NCBI GenBank assembly: GCA_964353355.1
Contig: CAYGVT010000017.1
Coordinates: forward strand, 1 to 64,000
DNA: 64,000 nt
Direction of reading: 5' to 3'
From: CAYGVT01 sp964353355
GTDB lineage: Archaea > Thermoplasmatota > DTKX01 > GCA-020343715
Shown: positions 54,201-63,294 of the stretch, in pieces
Position numbering within the stretch: position 1 is the first letter of the stretch
Layout: every line of letters starts with the position of its first letter
The notes under the pieces: generated by a model
Database searches by the model: none
Told to the model about the DNA's origin: nothing
The model's input: the letters and a program-made list of their open reading frames with translations, nothing else
Translations under genes and position numbers: made by a program

Positions 54201-55143
54201 CCTCGCGGTCTTCAAGGGGATCGACGGGATGGTCGCGCCCATCCTCAAGCCGACGGCCGGGCTCACGCGCGCGGACATCCAGAAGACGGGGGCCTACGTC
54301 GACGTCACGCTCCTTAGCGCGGTGGACTTCCACCGCGGCTACGTGCGGCTCAAGGTCGCGACGCTCAACGCGACCAAGGACGTAATCCTGGACGCGGCCG
54401 TGGAGGTGCGGTACGACCCGGACATGCTAAGGCTCGAGCGCATCGACCCGTCCACCATCAAGCTCAGGGGCGACCGCGCGACGCTAGGCAACGTCAAGCC
54501 CGGCGAGAAGAAGACGGTCGCGTTCCTGTTCGACCCGCAGATATGCCAGGAGACGCACATCGACGGCACGCTCACCTACTACGACACCAAGGGCGAGCTG
54601 CAGCGCCTCGAGATGAAGCGCCGCCAGGCCGACGTCGTCTGCCCGATATTCTTCACGAAGGAGCACGCCAACACCGCGATGCTGAGGCGGCTCATCAAGG
54701 AGAAGCTGGACCAGTCCGACGTGCGCCTGTTCACCTACACCAAGGACCTCTCGCCCGAGGTCGCGCTGGTCCTCGGCAAGTCCGTCGCGGGCGGGGACAA
54801 CGTGCAGCTCGTGCGCGAGTTCGTGGTCGAGGGCCCGCCCTTCGAGGCCGAGGTGTGGTACTACGGCGAGACCAAGGCGAAGGGCTACCAGATGGTCATG
54901 CGCCTGTCGGTCCTCGACGAGAAGAAGGCCATCGAGTTCTTCGCGGCCTCGACGGCGATGGAGCCCGTGACGGGCCTGCTCGCGGAGTTCCGACGGGACC
55001 TCGAGCAAATGCTCGAGGAGAAGTACGCGGGGACGGTCAAGGTGCAGACGGTCCGCGACGAGGTGCTCAAGCGCGAGCTCGAGCTGCGGCAGCTGTTCCT
55101 GTTCACGTTCGGGGAGAGGGAGGACCAGGGTCAGGCCGGCTAG
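51226..55143 (+). CDS. Chimeric single-pass sensor with Ig/cadherin-like ectodomain and large cytoplasmic module
   Basis: A 1305-aa protein. Residues 1-97 (signal peptide and FLTENLGPVDNPEVRFYAQG) are almost those of the SBBP protein at 42278, but the match ends abruptly and Ig-like repeats follow (DNIGVDEVWVMY and DNIAVASAHVTYW, the same family as the protein at 9555), then cadherin-like units. A membrane helix (about 822-843, PAWLLVVLAVVLLFILAGG) leads to the roadblock/longin-like domain (VEEVLVVYRDGRLI) shared with the sensor at 39450. A further 330 residues follow: an Ig-like part (VDVTLLSAVDFHRGYVRLKV) and an alpha/beta part ending in GLLAEFRRDLEQML and a Glu-rich helix. That end is the piece left as a remnant at 7995-8150. 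GTG start with GGGAGGGAA ahead. Confidence 0.82.
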   Translation: MRKTVMVGVLAVLLALPTLVSLPQGAPADGQSSDGARVVPRTTAPDLAEVSGMFHGLPGFLTENLGPVDNPEVRFYAQGDSLSVGLPRDGLIITLLLLASNGASPPDGKGDVREVTGAPAGGTVPAAWWGAGTDSCIGPMWDQNGLTFMDGTGTSATTGDPFAFNLTVEGGDGVRNVRVVHWFGNRTAEARNESMTAVDIDAGGNGTYGHDGLVVPSDSLAPIGYSFAAMAPNGTWASTPPRSIEVIDNDLPMFGQDLSDAEMLTGRNVRLATEVQDNIGVDEVWVMYNTTQPPVFPYPTMVEESPGVWSYDDIALPIDSLATFHYKFIAIDTSGGVQHSAEKSKVPIDVVAPSIVADRTGECVKGIATNITVEAEDNIAVASAHVTYWLGGTMVGDNLTMVSRGLGIFSIGVEVPRHPTGQLTYIVNVTDGRSWATGPMWNRTPVNKPPEVQGLLEWRVTEGIYDAFDLSTRIVDPNDPLSAITVTCSAPNIDVDGLVLHARYDVPIPDHLFDINVSDGEDVTRAQVWVHILKMNDPPVFTSIPPTGGQVNVTYSYQVAYTDEEREDTHTFSLAARPDGMTVDANGLVTWRPTRTQHDYQEVSLTISDSEAMVHQRWTIFVTPEPKPKNQAPVFKGSPPRAAQVGTEYSWDAEATDADTEDTLYFHLLTGPANCSFDNRTGMLRWTPSFPGNNVSVDVPFELEVTDGYDHVRLPFVVRVRSLQDAPPSIIGTMDDVTITGPWRTGLSEHMSDPDDSVANLTWRIEVSDPELLSATVELGKLVLRPMVGRQGKAEIVLYLEDPSGLYDTVTFDVRVVEDGPAIPAWLLVVLAVVLLFILAGGLSMRRSARREAALRAAERGEVIAEVEEAPAARAKGSAKPSYIVEEVLVVYRDGRLIVDCAREECRTKDADLMSGMLITIQGIIQDGLERGGELESIKYGDNTIVMACGDHINVATVIYGEPDGELRDRVERMLARVEGSFAGVIEEWTGDLAVFKGIDGMVAPILKPTAGLTRADIQKTGAYVDVTLLSAVDFHRGYVRLKVATLNATKDVILDAAVEVRYDPDMLRLERIDPSTIKLRGDRATLGNVKPGEKKTVAFLFDPQICQETHIDGTLTYYDTKGELQRLEMKRRQADVVCPIFFTKEHANTAMLRRLIKEKLDQSDVRLFTYTKDLSPEVALVLGKSVAGGDNVQLVREFVVEGPPFEAEVWYYGETKAKGYQMVMRLSVLDEKKAIEFFAASTAMEPVTGLLAEFRRDLEQMLEEKYAGTVKVQTVRDEVLKRELELRQLFLFTFGEREDQGQAG

Positions 55144-55252
55144 GGCCAAGGGACGGGCGAAGGGGCGGAACGAGGTGTCGAGCTCGCGCCGGCTCTAGCA
55201 GGAGAACCGCACCAACGCGCCGTGTGACGCCCACGACCAGACGCAATCGTAG

Positions 55253-55260
55253 CCTTTAAG
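55253..55260 (+). promoter_or_regulatory. TATA-like element for the ABC transporter pair
   Basis: CCTTTAAG, 39-46 bases before the ATG at 55299; the only AT-rich stretch in the spacer. Confidence 0.4.
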
Positions 55261-55298
55261 AACCCCCCGACCATGCCTTCTCCCGGCGGTGCGTCGCG

Positions 55299-56234
55299 AT
55301 GATAGTCACCGAGGGGTTGACGAAGCGCTTCGGCAAGCTCGTCGCCGTCGACGGGCTCGGCATCCACGTCCGCGAGGGCGATATCTACGGCTTCCTCGGC
55401 CCCAACGGCGCAGGCAAGACGACGACCATCCGCATGCTCGCGACGCTGCTCCGGCCCACGGCCGGCACCGCGCGCGTGATGGGGCACGACATCGTCGACG
55501 ACCCCAACGCCGTCCGGAGGCTCATCGGCTTCATGCCAGAGCGGCCGGGCTTCTACGAGGAGATGCGCGCGCGGGACCTCCTGCGGTTCTACGGCCGGTT
55601 CTACCGCATCCCCCGCGCGCGGCTCGACGCGCGCATCGAGGAGCTCAGCCATCTCGTCGGGCTCGAGCGGTTCACCGACGCGAGGGTCAAGGGCTACTCG
55701 CACGGCATGCGCAAGCGGCTCGCCATCGCGGCCGCGATGCTGCACGAGCCCCGCATCCTCGTCCTCGACGAGCCCTCGACCGGCCTGGACCCCAAGGGCG
55801 TGATGGAGTTCCGCGAGATGCTGCGCGCGCTCCAGGCGCAGGGCTACACCATCTTCCTCTCCTCGCACGTGCTGCCCGAGGTCCAGCAGCTGTGCAACCG
55901 CGTGGGCATCCTGAGGAGGGGCAAGCTCGTCGCGGAGGACTCCATCGACGCGCTCACCGCGCGCCTCAAGGCCCGCACCAAGTCCCGCCTGACCGTGCGC
56001 GCGTCCGGGGTGACGGACGCGTTGCTCGCATCGTTGCGGGCGGTGCCCGGGGTCGTCTCGGCCGACCGCGCCGAGTGGGGCGTGATGGTGCTCGCCGAGC
56101 CCTCGGCCGACGTGCCCGCTGACGTGAACGGGGCCCTTGTCAGGGGCGGCGCACGGGTGAGCACCCTCTTCGCGCAGGAGCCCACGCTCGAGGACGTCTT
56201 CCTTGATGTGACCGGAGGTGAGGGCGGTGTCTGA
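55299..56234 (+). CDS. ABC transporter ATP-binding protein (ABC-2 type exporter)
   Basis: A 311-aa ATPase: Walker A GPNGAGKTT (34-42), signature YSHGM (133-137; the LSGGQ equivalent, with His in place of Gly as in many ABC-2 type exporters), Walker B LVLDEP (154-159) followed by STGLDPKG, and the H-loop SSHVLPE. The C-terminal 90 residues are the extension usual in drug/lipid/Cu (CcmA/NatA-like) exporters. Its end overlaps the permease start, so the two form one transporter. Confidence 0.93.
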   Translation: MIVTEGLTKRFGKLVAVDGLGIHVREGDIYGFLGPNGAGKTTTIRMLATLLRPTAGTARVMGHDIVDDPNAVRRLIGFMPERPGFYEEMRARDLLRFYGRFYRIPRARLDARIEELSHLVGLERFTDARVKGYSHGMRKRLAIAAAMLHEPRILVLDEPSTGLDPKGVMEFREMLRALQAQGYTIFLSSHVLPEVQQLCNRVGILRRGKLVAEDSIDALTARLKARTKSRLTVRASGVTDALLASLRAVPGVVSADRAEWGVMVLAEPSADVPADVNGALVRGGARVSTLFAQEPTLEDVFLDVTGGEGGV

Positions 56235-57717
56235 TGCGATGGGGCCATCGGCTGCCTCGCGTGAGGTCCCTCACACCGCATCACCATCATCGAACGGGTT
56301 CATGCTCCACCTCAAGGAGGACCTGTGGGGCGCCTCCGTCATCGCGTGGAGGGAGCTTTGGTCGAACCTGAGGTCCGTGAGGACGCTCGTCATGGTGCTC
56401 CTGCTAGCGCTCATCTTCCTGGGCGCGTCGTCCGGCTTCTCTAGCCTCTCGCAGGACGAGGGCGGGATCGGGGCCGAGGAGTCCTACTCCTACTTAGTCA
56501 TCGCGATGGACCCGGACGCGCACCTCGACGACCTGGTCGTCCACGTGTACCGAACCCCCACGTTCGCGCCCGTCGCGGGCCGGAACGTGAGCCTCGCCTA
56601 CGAGAGCGAGCTCGACCCCAGGTTGACGGACACGACCGACGGGCAGGGCGTCGCCGTGCTGCGGAACCTGACGACCGCCGTCCACATCCTGCGCGTGGAG
56701 CTGCGGCAGGAGGGCGGCGGTCCCCGCGGCGCCGGGGGGCCGCAGAGCTCCCAGGTCTTCGTCGGGGGGCAGGACTGGTACCACCCCCTGCTCTACATCG
56801 ACGTGGGCTCGACCGACCTGGACTCAGACAACTGGGACGACGACATGGTGGCCTGGGTCGTGGACTCGAACGCCACCCCCGTCGCGGGCGCGGATGTCAC
56901 GTTGAACGAGGTCATCTCGGCCACCACGGACGCGAGCGGCGTGGCACGGTTCGAGGACGTGAAGGAGGGAGAGTACAGCGTCAACGCGACGGCGAACGGC
57001 CTCCAAGGGCACAGCACCATCGGCCACGAGCCCACGGAGCAGAGGAGCGGCGTGTTCTTCTTCGCGCTCGAGGGCCCGGACCAGGTGCTCAACCTCGTGG
57101 CCCAGATCGCAATCGGGATGCTGGGGCCCATCTACGTCATCGCGATGTGCTTCGACACCATCTCGCGCGAGAAGCTCTCGGGCTCCATCGACTACCTCGT
57201 CTCGAGGCCGATGGGCCGGCGCGCGGTCGTCGCGGGCAAGTGGGCGGGCGTGGTCGCGGCCATCATGATGCCCATCATGCTCGTGTCGATGGCGGGCGTG
57301 TGGATAATCGCGAGGTCCTCGGACAGGTCGCCGTCGGGCGACGTGGTGGTCGGGTTCCTGGTGTACACGTTCCTGCTCGTCGGCGTGTTCGCGCTCCTGC
57401 AGATGCTGTTCTCGACGCTCGCCAAGACCACGGGCACGGCCGTGCTGAGCGGCGTGGGCCTGTGGATATTCTTCTTCATGCTCTTCAGCATCATCATCGT
57501 GCTCCTGGACGCGTACACCGACCTGAGCAGCGCGGCGCTCCGGAACGCGAGCTACCTGAACCCCGTGGACCTCTATGCGCTCTCCATGCAGGGTGCCGTC
57601 GCGGGGGAGCTCTCGGGCGGCATGCCCACGTGGGCGCCGCCGGTGGCCCTGGTGGTGTGGATGCTCGTGATGGCGGCGGTGACGACGGAGGTCTTCAGGC
57701 GGAGGGCCACCGAGTGA
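56227..57717 (+). CDS. ABC-2 type permease with extracellular carboxypeptidase-regulatory-like insertions
   Basis: A 496-aa permease. GTG 56227, five bases after GGAGGTGA, is the preferred start; GTG 56218 and ATG 56239 are alternatives. A cytoplasmic N-terminus leads to one helix (LVMVLLLALIFLGASS), then an extracellular region of about 220 residues holding two Ig-like, carboxypeptidase-regulatory-type units (LTDTTDGQGVAVLRNLTTAV and ATTDASGVARFEDVKEGEYS), then five helices from about 295 with an ABC-2 core 'EKLSGSIDYLVSRPMGRRAV'. The large extracellular insertion is unusual and may meet exported surface proteins. The substrate is unknown; the C25 protease gene follows. Confidence 0.85.
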   Translation: MSDAMGPSAASREVPHTASPSSNGFMLHLKEDLWGASVIAWRELWSNLRSVRTLVMVLLLALIFLGASSGFSSLSQDEGGIGAEESYSYLVIAMDPDAHLDDLVVHVYRTPTFAPVAGRNVSLAYESELDPRLTDTTDGQGVAVLRNLTTAVHILRVELRQEGGGPRGAGGPQSSQVFVGGQDWYHPLLYIDVGSTDLDSDNWDDDMVAWVVDSNATPVAGADVTLNEVISATTDASGVARFEDVKEGEYSVNATANGLQGHSTIGHEPTEQRSGVFFFALEGPDQVLNLVAQIAIGMLGPIYVIAMCFDTISREKLSGSIDYLVSRPMGRRAVVAGKWAGVVAAIMMPIMLVSMAGVWIIARSSDRSPSGDVVVGFLVYTFLLVGVFALLQMLFSTLAKTTGTAVLSGVGLWIFFFMLFSIIIVLLDAYTDLSSAALRNASYLNPVDLYALSMQGAVAGELSGGMPTWAPPVALVVWMLVMAAVTTEVFRRRATE

Positions 57718-57765
57718 TGCCAGCGCACGCCAGGGGACACCATCCAGCGCATTATCGGGGAAAGC

Positions 57766-57774
57766 CTTTATAGA
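57766..57774 (+). promoter_or_regulatory. TATA box of the C25 protease gene
   Basis: CTTTATAGA, 35-43 bases before the ATG at 57809. Confidence 0.55.
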
Positions 57775-57808
57775 ACCCAGGTCATAGTCACCGGGGCCAG
57801 GCCAGACC

Positions 57809-60800
57809 ATGGAATCCCCACCCCGGCCGCAAAGGTTCGCGACCGCGCTCGCGGTCCTAGCCATGCTCGCCCTCCCGAGCATGGCCACCATGCTGGCGGG
57901 CACCGACGGGGCCGGCATCGCGTCCGCCTGGGGGCCCCCCGAGGACCCCGTCTACTCCCACCTCCTGGTCGTGGCCCCGCGCGACTGGCACGACGCCATC
58001 GAGCCCCTCATGACGTGGCGCGAGCGCACCTCCAACGCGGAGCCGCACTTCCTGGCGCTGGAGGACGCCTACGCGAACGGCACCGGCCTGGACGGCCCGG
58101 CGCGCATCAGAGACGCCATCGCAAGGGCGGTCGCGGCCAACGGGCCCCTCAAGGCCCTCCTCCTCGTGGGCGACGGCGGCGTCGTCCCCGTGCGCCGCGT
58201 GTTCGTGGACATCACAGGGTCCGGCGATGCGTCCGACCCCCTCAACCTCAGGTGGACCGACGACTACTACGTCGTGGGCGGCGAGCGGACGTGGGACAGG
58301 GACGGCGACGGGAACTACGGCGAGGACGGCGAGGTGCTCGAGGAGGTCGCGCAGGCCTACACCTTCGGCACGCCCCCCGTGGGCCGCATCCCCGCCACGA
58401 GCTCGGTGCAGGTGTCCCAGTTCGTCACCAAGTTGCTCGCATACGAGCGCTCCCCGCCCGAGGGCGACTGGTACCGCCGGGCGCTGCTGGTCAGCGGCCT
58501 CATGGACGTCCCGAACGTGCTGGACAACCCGTACACGCCCGACGTCGACGGCGGGTACGACCCCGCCTCCGACAACGCCTACGAGTCGCACGAGCTGCTC
58601 AGGGCGGCGCTGGGCGGCGGATGGAACGTGACTTGGCTCTACGACTACCCCTACCGCGAGGGCGGGCGGTGGAACCTCTCCTTGGACACCCTCGACCACG
58701 GGCGCCTCGTCGAGGCGTTCGACCGGGGCAACGCGCTCGTCTCCATGAACGCGCACGGCTACACGGACGCGACCGGCATCTCGCACTACAACGGCACGGG
58801 CGTCACCAACTACTGGTGGGACTGGAGCACCGCCTACGACTGGCGCGACGCTGACCGGGCCGCCAACGGCGCCATGCTGCCGTGGGCGTTCATCGCCGCG
58901 TGCTACGTGGGCGACGTGTCGCTGCCCGGCGACAGGACCCTCGGGAGGCTCGTGCTCAACCCCGATGGCGGTGCCGTGGGCATGGTCGCCGGCAACGGCG
59001 AGAACTACAAGGGCGAGTTCGAGTACAACGGCTCGTACGGCAACTGGTGGATCGAGCGCGCGTACTGGTCGTTCTACCTCGGGGAGTGGGGCGTGAGCGG
59101 CCCCGGGGCCGCGCTCGTGGCGACGAAGTCGTCCTACCTCGACATGGTCACGGACGGTGGCGCGCCTCGCACGCCGCTGCTCGACGCCTACACCGCCGCC
59201 GACTACCTCAGCTACAACCTTCTCGGCGACCCGCTCACGAACGTGTGGAGGGACGCGCCCGGTCGCATGCGCGTGGAGGCCGTCGAGGACGACGGCCGGC
59301 TCTGGGCGGAGTACGGCATCGACGCCGTGAGGCTCCGCATCATCGACGACGCGGGCGCGCCCGTGCCCTACGCCCTGGTCGATGCGAGGTGGGCAGGTGG
59401 CTCTGCACGAGCGAACGGGGGCACCGATGGCTGGTACGGCCTCGATGTCCCCATCGACGCGGGCGAGCTCGACATCGTCGTGTGGCGGTACGGTCTCGTG
59501 CCCGTCGAGCTCAGGGTGCCAAGGCCCGTGACGGCACTCGACATGGAGGTCTCCGAGGTCCGGTGGTGGACCCCGGACGGCGAGCTGTACGGCCCCCCCG
59601 GCTCCAGCGAGACCGTCGACATCACCGCGATCATCGAGTCCCACGGCCGTTACGAGTACAACCAGACCCGCGTGCGGTTCCAGGCGAGCTACGAGGGCGG
59701 GCCGTCCATCACGCTCGCCCCCGACGCGTGGGTCGGCATCGAGGGCTTCGGCCAGGCCGCCGCGCACAAGACGTGGCTGCCCCCACACGCGCCCGGTGGA
59801 TGGCGCCTGCGGGTCCAGGTCGACCCCGGGGGCATGCCCGATGCCAACGGGTCCAACAACGCAGTGGAGATGGACCTGTCCGTCAAGGGCCCGCCGCAGT
59901 GGGCGGGTATCCCAAGGAACGTCACCATCGACTGCCGCGGCACCCCGGGCGGCACGCTTGCCCTCGCGCCCTACCTGAAGGACCCGGACACGCCCCTGGA
60001 CGGGCTGCGCGTGGAGGCGACCGTCATCGGGCTGGCCGCCTTGAAGGTGCGGCTCGACGTGGGCCCTGGCCTGTCGCTCAATCTCAACCCACTGCCAGGT
60101 GCACCTGGCTCATTCGAAATGCGCCTGGAGGTCACGGACGGGACCTACAACGCGTCAACAATCTTGCACGTCCGGCTCCTGAGGGACACACCATCGGTGA
60201 GGCTCGTCTCCCCGGGTCCCGTCGAGGTGCACGTCGGCGCGACCGCGAGCGGCGCGGTGCGCATCGAGCCCGTCGACGGGGGCGACGCCTCGGGCGTCTC
60301 GCTCATCGCCGAGGGGGGGCCCCAGGGCCTCCTACTGGACCCGTTCACGGGCGCGTTCACGTTCACGCCCGCCGTCGCGGGCGAGAACATCATGACGGTA
60401 CGGGCGGTCTACGACCCGGGCGACGGCAACGCGACGGTCGCCATCGCGAGCACGACCCTGGTCCTACGCGCCACGAGCGCGACGGACCTGCCGCCAGGGC
60501 CCGTCGGCTGGACCCGGGTGCGGGCGGCCGCGGGCTCGACGGCCACGGTGCGGTTGCAGGCTGTCGACCCCGAGGACGGCGTGGTGACCTTCGCGCTCGC
60601 GGCCCCTGGCGGTCCGCTGCGCCCGACCGTCTCCGCGGATGGCCTCGTCACGCTTGACCTGGCCGACGCTGACACTGGTGACTACACGTTGGAGCTCGTG
60701 CTGTCCGACGGCAACAGGAGCGTGACCGTGCCCCTCGAGGTGGAGGTCACCCCGGCCCCCGGTGGGGCCGGCGGCACGGGCTACGGGCCCTACCTGGTGC

Positions 60801-60883
60801 TGGGCGCGGTGGCCTTCCTGGTGGCCGCGGTCGTGTGGCGCGCGCGTACGCTGCGGCGCGGGCGCGCCCCATCCAAACCGTAA
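57809..60883 (+). CDS. Gingipain-like (peptidase family C25) membrane-anchored surface protease
   Basis: A 1024-aa protein. After a signal peptide (RFATALAVLAMLALPSMATM) comes a C25-type catalytic domain: HLLVVAPRDW, LLLVGDGGVVPVRR, TDDYYVVGG with an Asp-rich DRDGDGNYGEDGE calcium-like loop, PVGRIPATS, catalytic His316 in VSMNAHGYTD and Cys365 in FIAACYVGD, then LLGDPLTNVW. From about 485 Ig-like and cadherin-like modules follow. The C-terminal helix (YLVLGAVAFLVAAVVW) and a basic tail anchor it. The family cleaves extracellular proteins and includes surface-processing enzymes. It is unusual that no propeptide is obvious. Independent promoter. Confidence 0.88.
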   Translation: MESPPRPQRFATALAVLAMLALPSMATMLAGTDGAGIASAWGPPEDPVYSHLLVVAPRDWHDAIEPLMTWRERTSNAEPHFLALEDAYANGTGLDGPARIRDAIARAVAANGPLKALLLVGDGGVVPVRRVFVDITGSGDASDPLNLRWTDDYYVVGGERTWDRDGDGNYGEDGEVLEEVAQAYTFGTPPVGRIPATSSVQVSQFVTKLLAYERSPPEGDWYRRALLVSGLMDVPNVLDNPYTPDVDGGYDPASDNAYESHELLRAALGGGWNVTWLYDYPYREGGRWNLSLDTLDHGRLVEAFDRGNALVSMNAHGYTDATGISHYNGTGVTNYWWDWSTAYDWRDADRAANGAMLPWAFIAACYVGDVSLPGDRTLGRLVLNPDGGAVGMVAGNGENYKGEFEYNGSYGNWWIERAYWSFYLGEWGVSGPGAALVATKSSYLDMVTDGGAPRTPLLDAYTAADYLSYNLLGDPLTNVWRDAPGRMRVEAVEDDGRLWAEYGIDAVRLRIIDDAGAPVPYALVDARWAGGSARANGGTDGWYGLDVPIDAGELDIVVWRYGLVPVELRVPRPVTALDMEVSEVRWWTPDGELYGPPGSSETVDITAIIESHGRYEYNQTRVRFQASYEGGPSITLAPDAWVGIEGFGQAAAHKTWLPPHAPGGWRLRVQVDPGGMPDANGSNNAVEMDLSVKGPPQWAGIPRNVTIDCRGTPGGTLALAPYLKDPDTPLDGLRVEATVIGLAALKVRLDVGPGLSLNLNPLPGAPGSFEMRLEVTDGTYNASTILHVRLLRDTPSVRLVSPGPVEVHVGATASGAVRIEPVDGGDASGVSLIAEGGPQGLLLDPFTGAFTFTPAVAGENIMTVRAVYDPGDGNATVAIASTTLVLRATSATDLPPGPVGWTRVRAAAGSTATVRLQAVDPEDGVVTFALAAPGGPLRPTVSADGLVTLDLADADTGDYTLELVLSDGNRSVTVPLEVEVTPAPGGAGGTGYGPYLVLGAVAFLVAAVVWRARTLRRGRAPSKP

Positions 60884-60891
60884 AATCGGCC

Positions 60892-61866
60892 ATGCGCGGT
60901 ATCCCCGCCGTGCCACGGGACAGGGAGAGCGTGCTCGACCCACGCAACCTCGCGATGGTGATGGCCACCGTCATCATCTGGGCGTGCACGTTCCCGCTCA
61001 TCACGCTCGCCCTCCGGGACCTGCCGCCCCTCACGCTCGCCGCCTTCCGGTTCGCGCTCGCATGCCCGATGTTCCTGGCGGTGCTCGCGTGGACCCAGGG
61101 CGGGTTCGGCGCTCTGCGCAGGCTCACGCGCAGGCAGTGGGGGCTCATCACCCTGTGGGCCCTCCTGTCCACGACGATTTCGAACATCACGCAGAACATC
61201 GGCATGCAGTGGACGTCCGCCTCCGTTAGCTCGGTGCTGCAGTCCTCGGGCCCCGTCCTGGGCATGTTCCTCGCCATCCTGTTCCTGGGCGAGCGCTACA
61301 CGCACTTCAAGCTCCTGGGCGGCGTGCTCGCGACCGTGGGCACCGTCGGCATCGCGCTCGACATCGAGGGCGGGTTCCATGGCTCCACGGTCGTGGGCAA
61401 CGTGCTGGTCCTGGGCTCGGAGCTGAGCTACATCCTCGCGGGGGTCGTGGGCAAGTACCTGCTGCGCGAGGTGGACCCCGTCACGCTCATGGCGGCGGCC
61501 TTCCCCATCGCGACCGCGCCCCTGGTGGCGGGCGCGCTGCTCGAATCGCCGGCCGCGGCCGTGGCCGCGGCCTCGGCGGGGACTTGGGGAATAGTGCTCT
61601 TCATGGCGACCATGCCCACGACGGTGGCGATGCTGCTGTGGTACGTCGTCCTCGACCGCGTGGAGTACTCGCGCATCATCTACTTCATCTACCTCATCCC
61701 GGTCGTCGCCATCGTGGCCTCCTGGGCGCTGCTCGGGGAGGTCCTCACGCCGCTGCAGGCCCTCTTCACCGCGCTGGTCATCTCGGGGGTCCTCTCGGCG
61801 CAGAGGCGGGGGAAGGAACGGGTGGCGGTCGTCGGCACGGCCGGGGCACCTGCGCGCCCGGGATAG
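60892..61866 (+). CDS. EamA/DMT-family transporter
   Basis: A 324-aa protein with about ten membrane helices in two EamA repeats of five: the first begins NLAMVMATVIIWACTFPLIT and contains LTLAAFRFALACPMF; the second begins VLVLGSELSYILAGVVGKYL. A 'SSVLQSSGPVLGMFLAILFLGE' helix pair (typical EamA) ends the first half. These transporters usually export metabolites or amino acids. ATG 60892 is chosen; the frame runs further back but overlaps the protease gene. It is monocistronic, close behind the protease gene. Confidence 0.85.
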   Translation: MRGIPAVPRDRESVLDPRNLAMVMATVIIWACTFPLITLALRDLPPLTLAAFRFALACPMFLAVLAWTQGGFGALRRLTRRQWGLITLWALLSTTISNITQNIGMQWTSASVSSVLQSSGPVLGMFLAILFLGERYTHFKLLGGVLATVGTVGIALDIEGGFHGSTVVGNVLVLGSELSYILAGVVGKYLLREVDPVTLMAAAFPIATAPLVAGALLESPAAAVAAASAGTWGIVLFMATMPTTVAMLLWYVVLDRVEYSRIIYFIYLIPVVAIVASWALLGEVLTPLQALFTALVISGVLSAQRRGKERVAVVGTAGAPARPG

Positions 61867-61914
61867 CCCGGGCCGATGGGGCGGGGACGGCCCGGGGTGG
61901 GGGCGCCGGGCGCA

Positions 61915-63222
61915 TCAGTCCCGTATCTCGATGGTGGCGAGCAGGAACGCCGCGAGCGCGATGAAGCCCCCCGTCACGGCGAGCACCGCCCACCAGCCGT
62001 AGGAGACGGCGACCACGCCGCCGATGGCGCCCCCGACGACGATGCCGACGCCCACGACGGCGTTGTAGGCGCCGATGACCTCGCCGTGGATGGATTCGGG
62101 CGCGAGGCGCGTGACGGTGGTCGTGCCCGCGACGGCGATGATGGCGTACATCGCCCCCGCGAGGCCGTTGAGGCACGCCGCGAGGACGAACGCGAGCCTG
62201 TCGCGGCCGACGTCGGCCGCGAGCAGCGCCAGCCCGAACGCCATGAAGATGAGGATTCGCAGCACCCAGGCGCCCAGCTGAGCGCGCTGGTTGCCGATGC
62301 GCTCGACCTCGCGGCCCGCCCAGGTGTAGAGCGCCGCGGCCATGACGGAGGACGCGAGGTAGACCACGAAGATGCCAGAATCGCTCAGGCCCATGCCCTC
62401 GGAAAGCATCACGGGGAACGGCGTGTAGAACACGAGGAACCCCGCGAACACCAGGAACGAGGCGACGAGGTAGAGGTCGAGAGTCCCGCTCCAGCTCGGG
62501 CCCGACCTGCGGGCGTGGCGGATCTGGCCAGGCCTCGAGTAGAACTGCGACGGGAGGAACCGCGGGCGCTCGAGGTAGGTCGAGTGCATGTGCAGCACCT
62601 CCTTCTGGAACCACCTGTGGTCGAACCTGAAGCTGGGCTCGTGCAGCCAGCGCGCCGACATCGCCAACGACACCGCGAAGAGGCCGGCGCACACGCCCAT
62701 GAGGATGCGCATGGCCATGTCGAGGCCGATGTCGAGGCTGGGCACGAATGCGAAGTAGACCGCGCCCAGCACGGTGCCGGCCACCCAGCCGACGCCGTTG
62801 ACCTTGGTGAAGTAGCCGATGGCGCGCGTGCGCTGGGCCTTGGGGGTGCCCTCGAGGATGAGGATGGTAGAGGTCGGGACCGTAGCGGCTATGAAGAACC
62901 CCGCTGCGAGGTTCGCGGCCACGAACGTGGAGAACGTGGGCGCGGCGGCCATGGCCGCGTAGCAGACCACCTCGCCCGCCTTTCCCCAGAGCAGCGGCGC
63001 GCGGGCCCTCTTCGTGCGGTCGACGTATGCCCCCCACAGGACGTAGGCCGGCACGGTCGAGATGGTGGCGGCGATGGCCGTGATGGTGACCTCGGCGACG
63101 CCCCCGCCGAGCACCTTGATGACGAACAGCGGCACGAGGGCGGAGCTCGCCCCCATCGCCATCTTGCTTATGAAGAACGCCCAGTACCACTTGGTGGCAT
63201 GGGCGTGCGACGTGTTCGTCAT
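61915..63222 (-). CDS. Major facilitator superfamily transporter
   Basis: A 435-aa protein with about twelve membrane helices. The loop between helices 2 and 3 reads 'GAYVDRTKRARAPLL', the MFS signature motif G-x-x-x-D-R-x-x-R-R region. ATG 63222 (MTNTSHAHATKWYW) is preferred over a longer frame to 63294, since the extra part is basic and lies in the spacer. The central cytoplasmic loop is long (RHARRSGPSWSGT region). The substrate is unknown. It is on the same strand as the upstream ABC ATPase and 72 bases away. Confidence 0.85.
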   Translation of the reverse strand: MTNTSHAHATKWYWAFFISKMAMGASSALVPLFVIKVLGGGVAEVTITAIAATISTVPAYVLWGAYVDRTKRARAPLLWGKAGEVVCYAAMAAAPTFSTFVAANLAAGFFIAATVPTSTILILEGTPKAQRTRAIGYFTKVNGVGWVAGTVLGAVYFAFVPSLDIGLDMAMRILMGVCAGLFAVSLAMSARWLHEPSFRFDHRWFQKEVLHMHSTYLERPRFLPSQFYSRPGQIRHARRSGPSWSGTLDLYLVASFLVFAGFLVFYTPFPVMLSEGMGLSDSGIFVVYLASSVMAAALYTWAGREVERIGNQRAQLGAWVLRILIFMAFGLALLAADVGRDRLAFVLAACLNGLAGAMYAIIAVAGTTTVTRLAPESIHGEVIGAYNAVVGVGIVVGGAIGGVVAVSYGWWAVLAVTGGFIALAAFLLATIEIRD

Positions 63223-63294
63223 CCCGAGCGCATCCCGCGCCCCGGAACGTTTTTCGCTCGTTAATCCTTTGCCTCGCGCTCGCAGGGCGCCCAC

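Noticed and set aside
57857..59788. 643-aa antisense frame over the C25 protease
   Set aside because: The plus strand has signal peptide, catalytic residues and anchor; the antisense product is low complexity.
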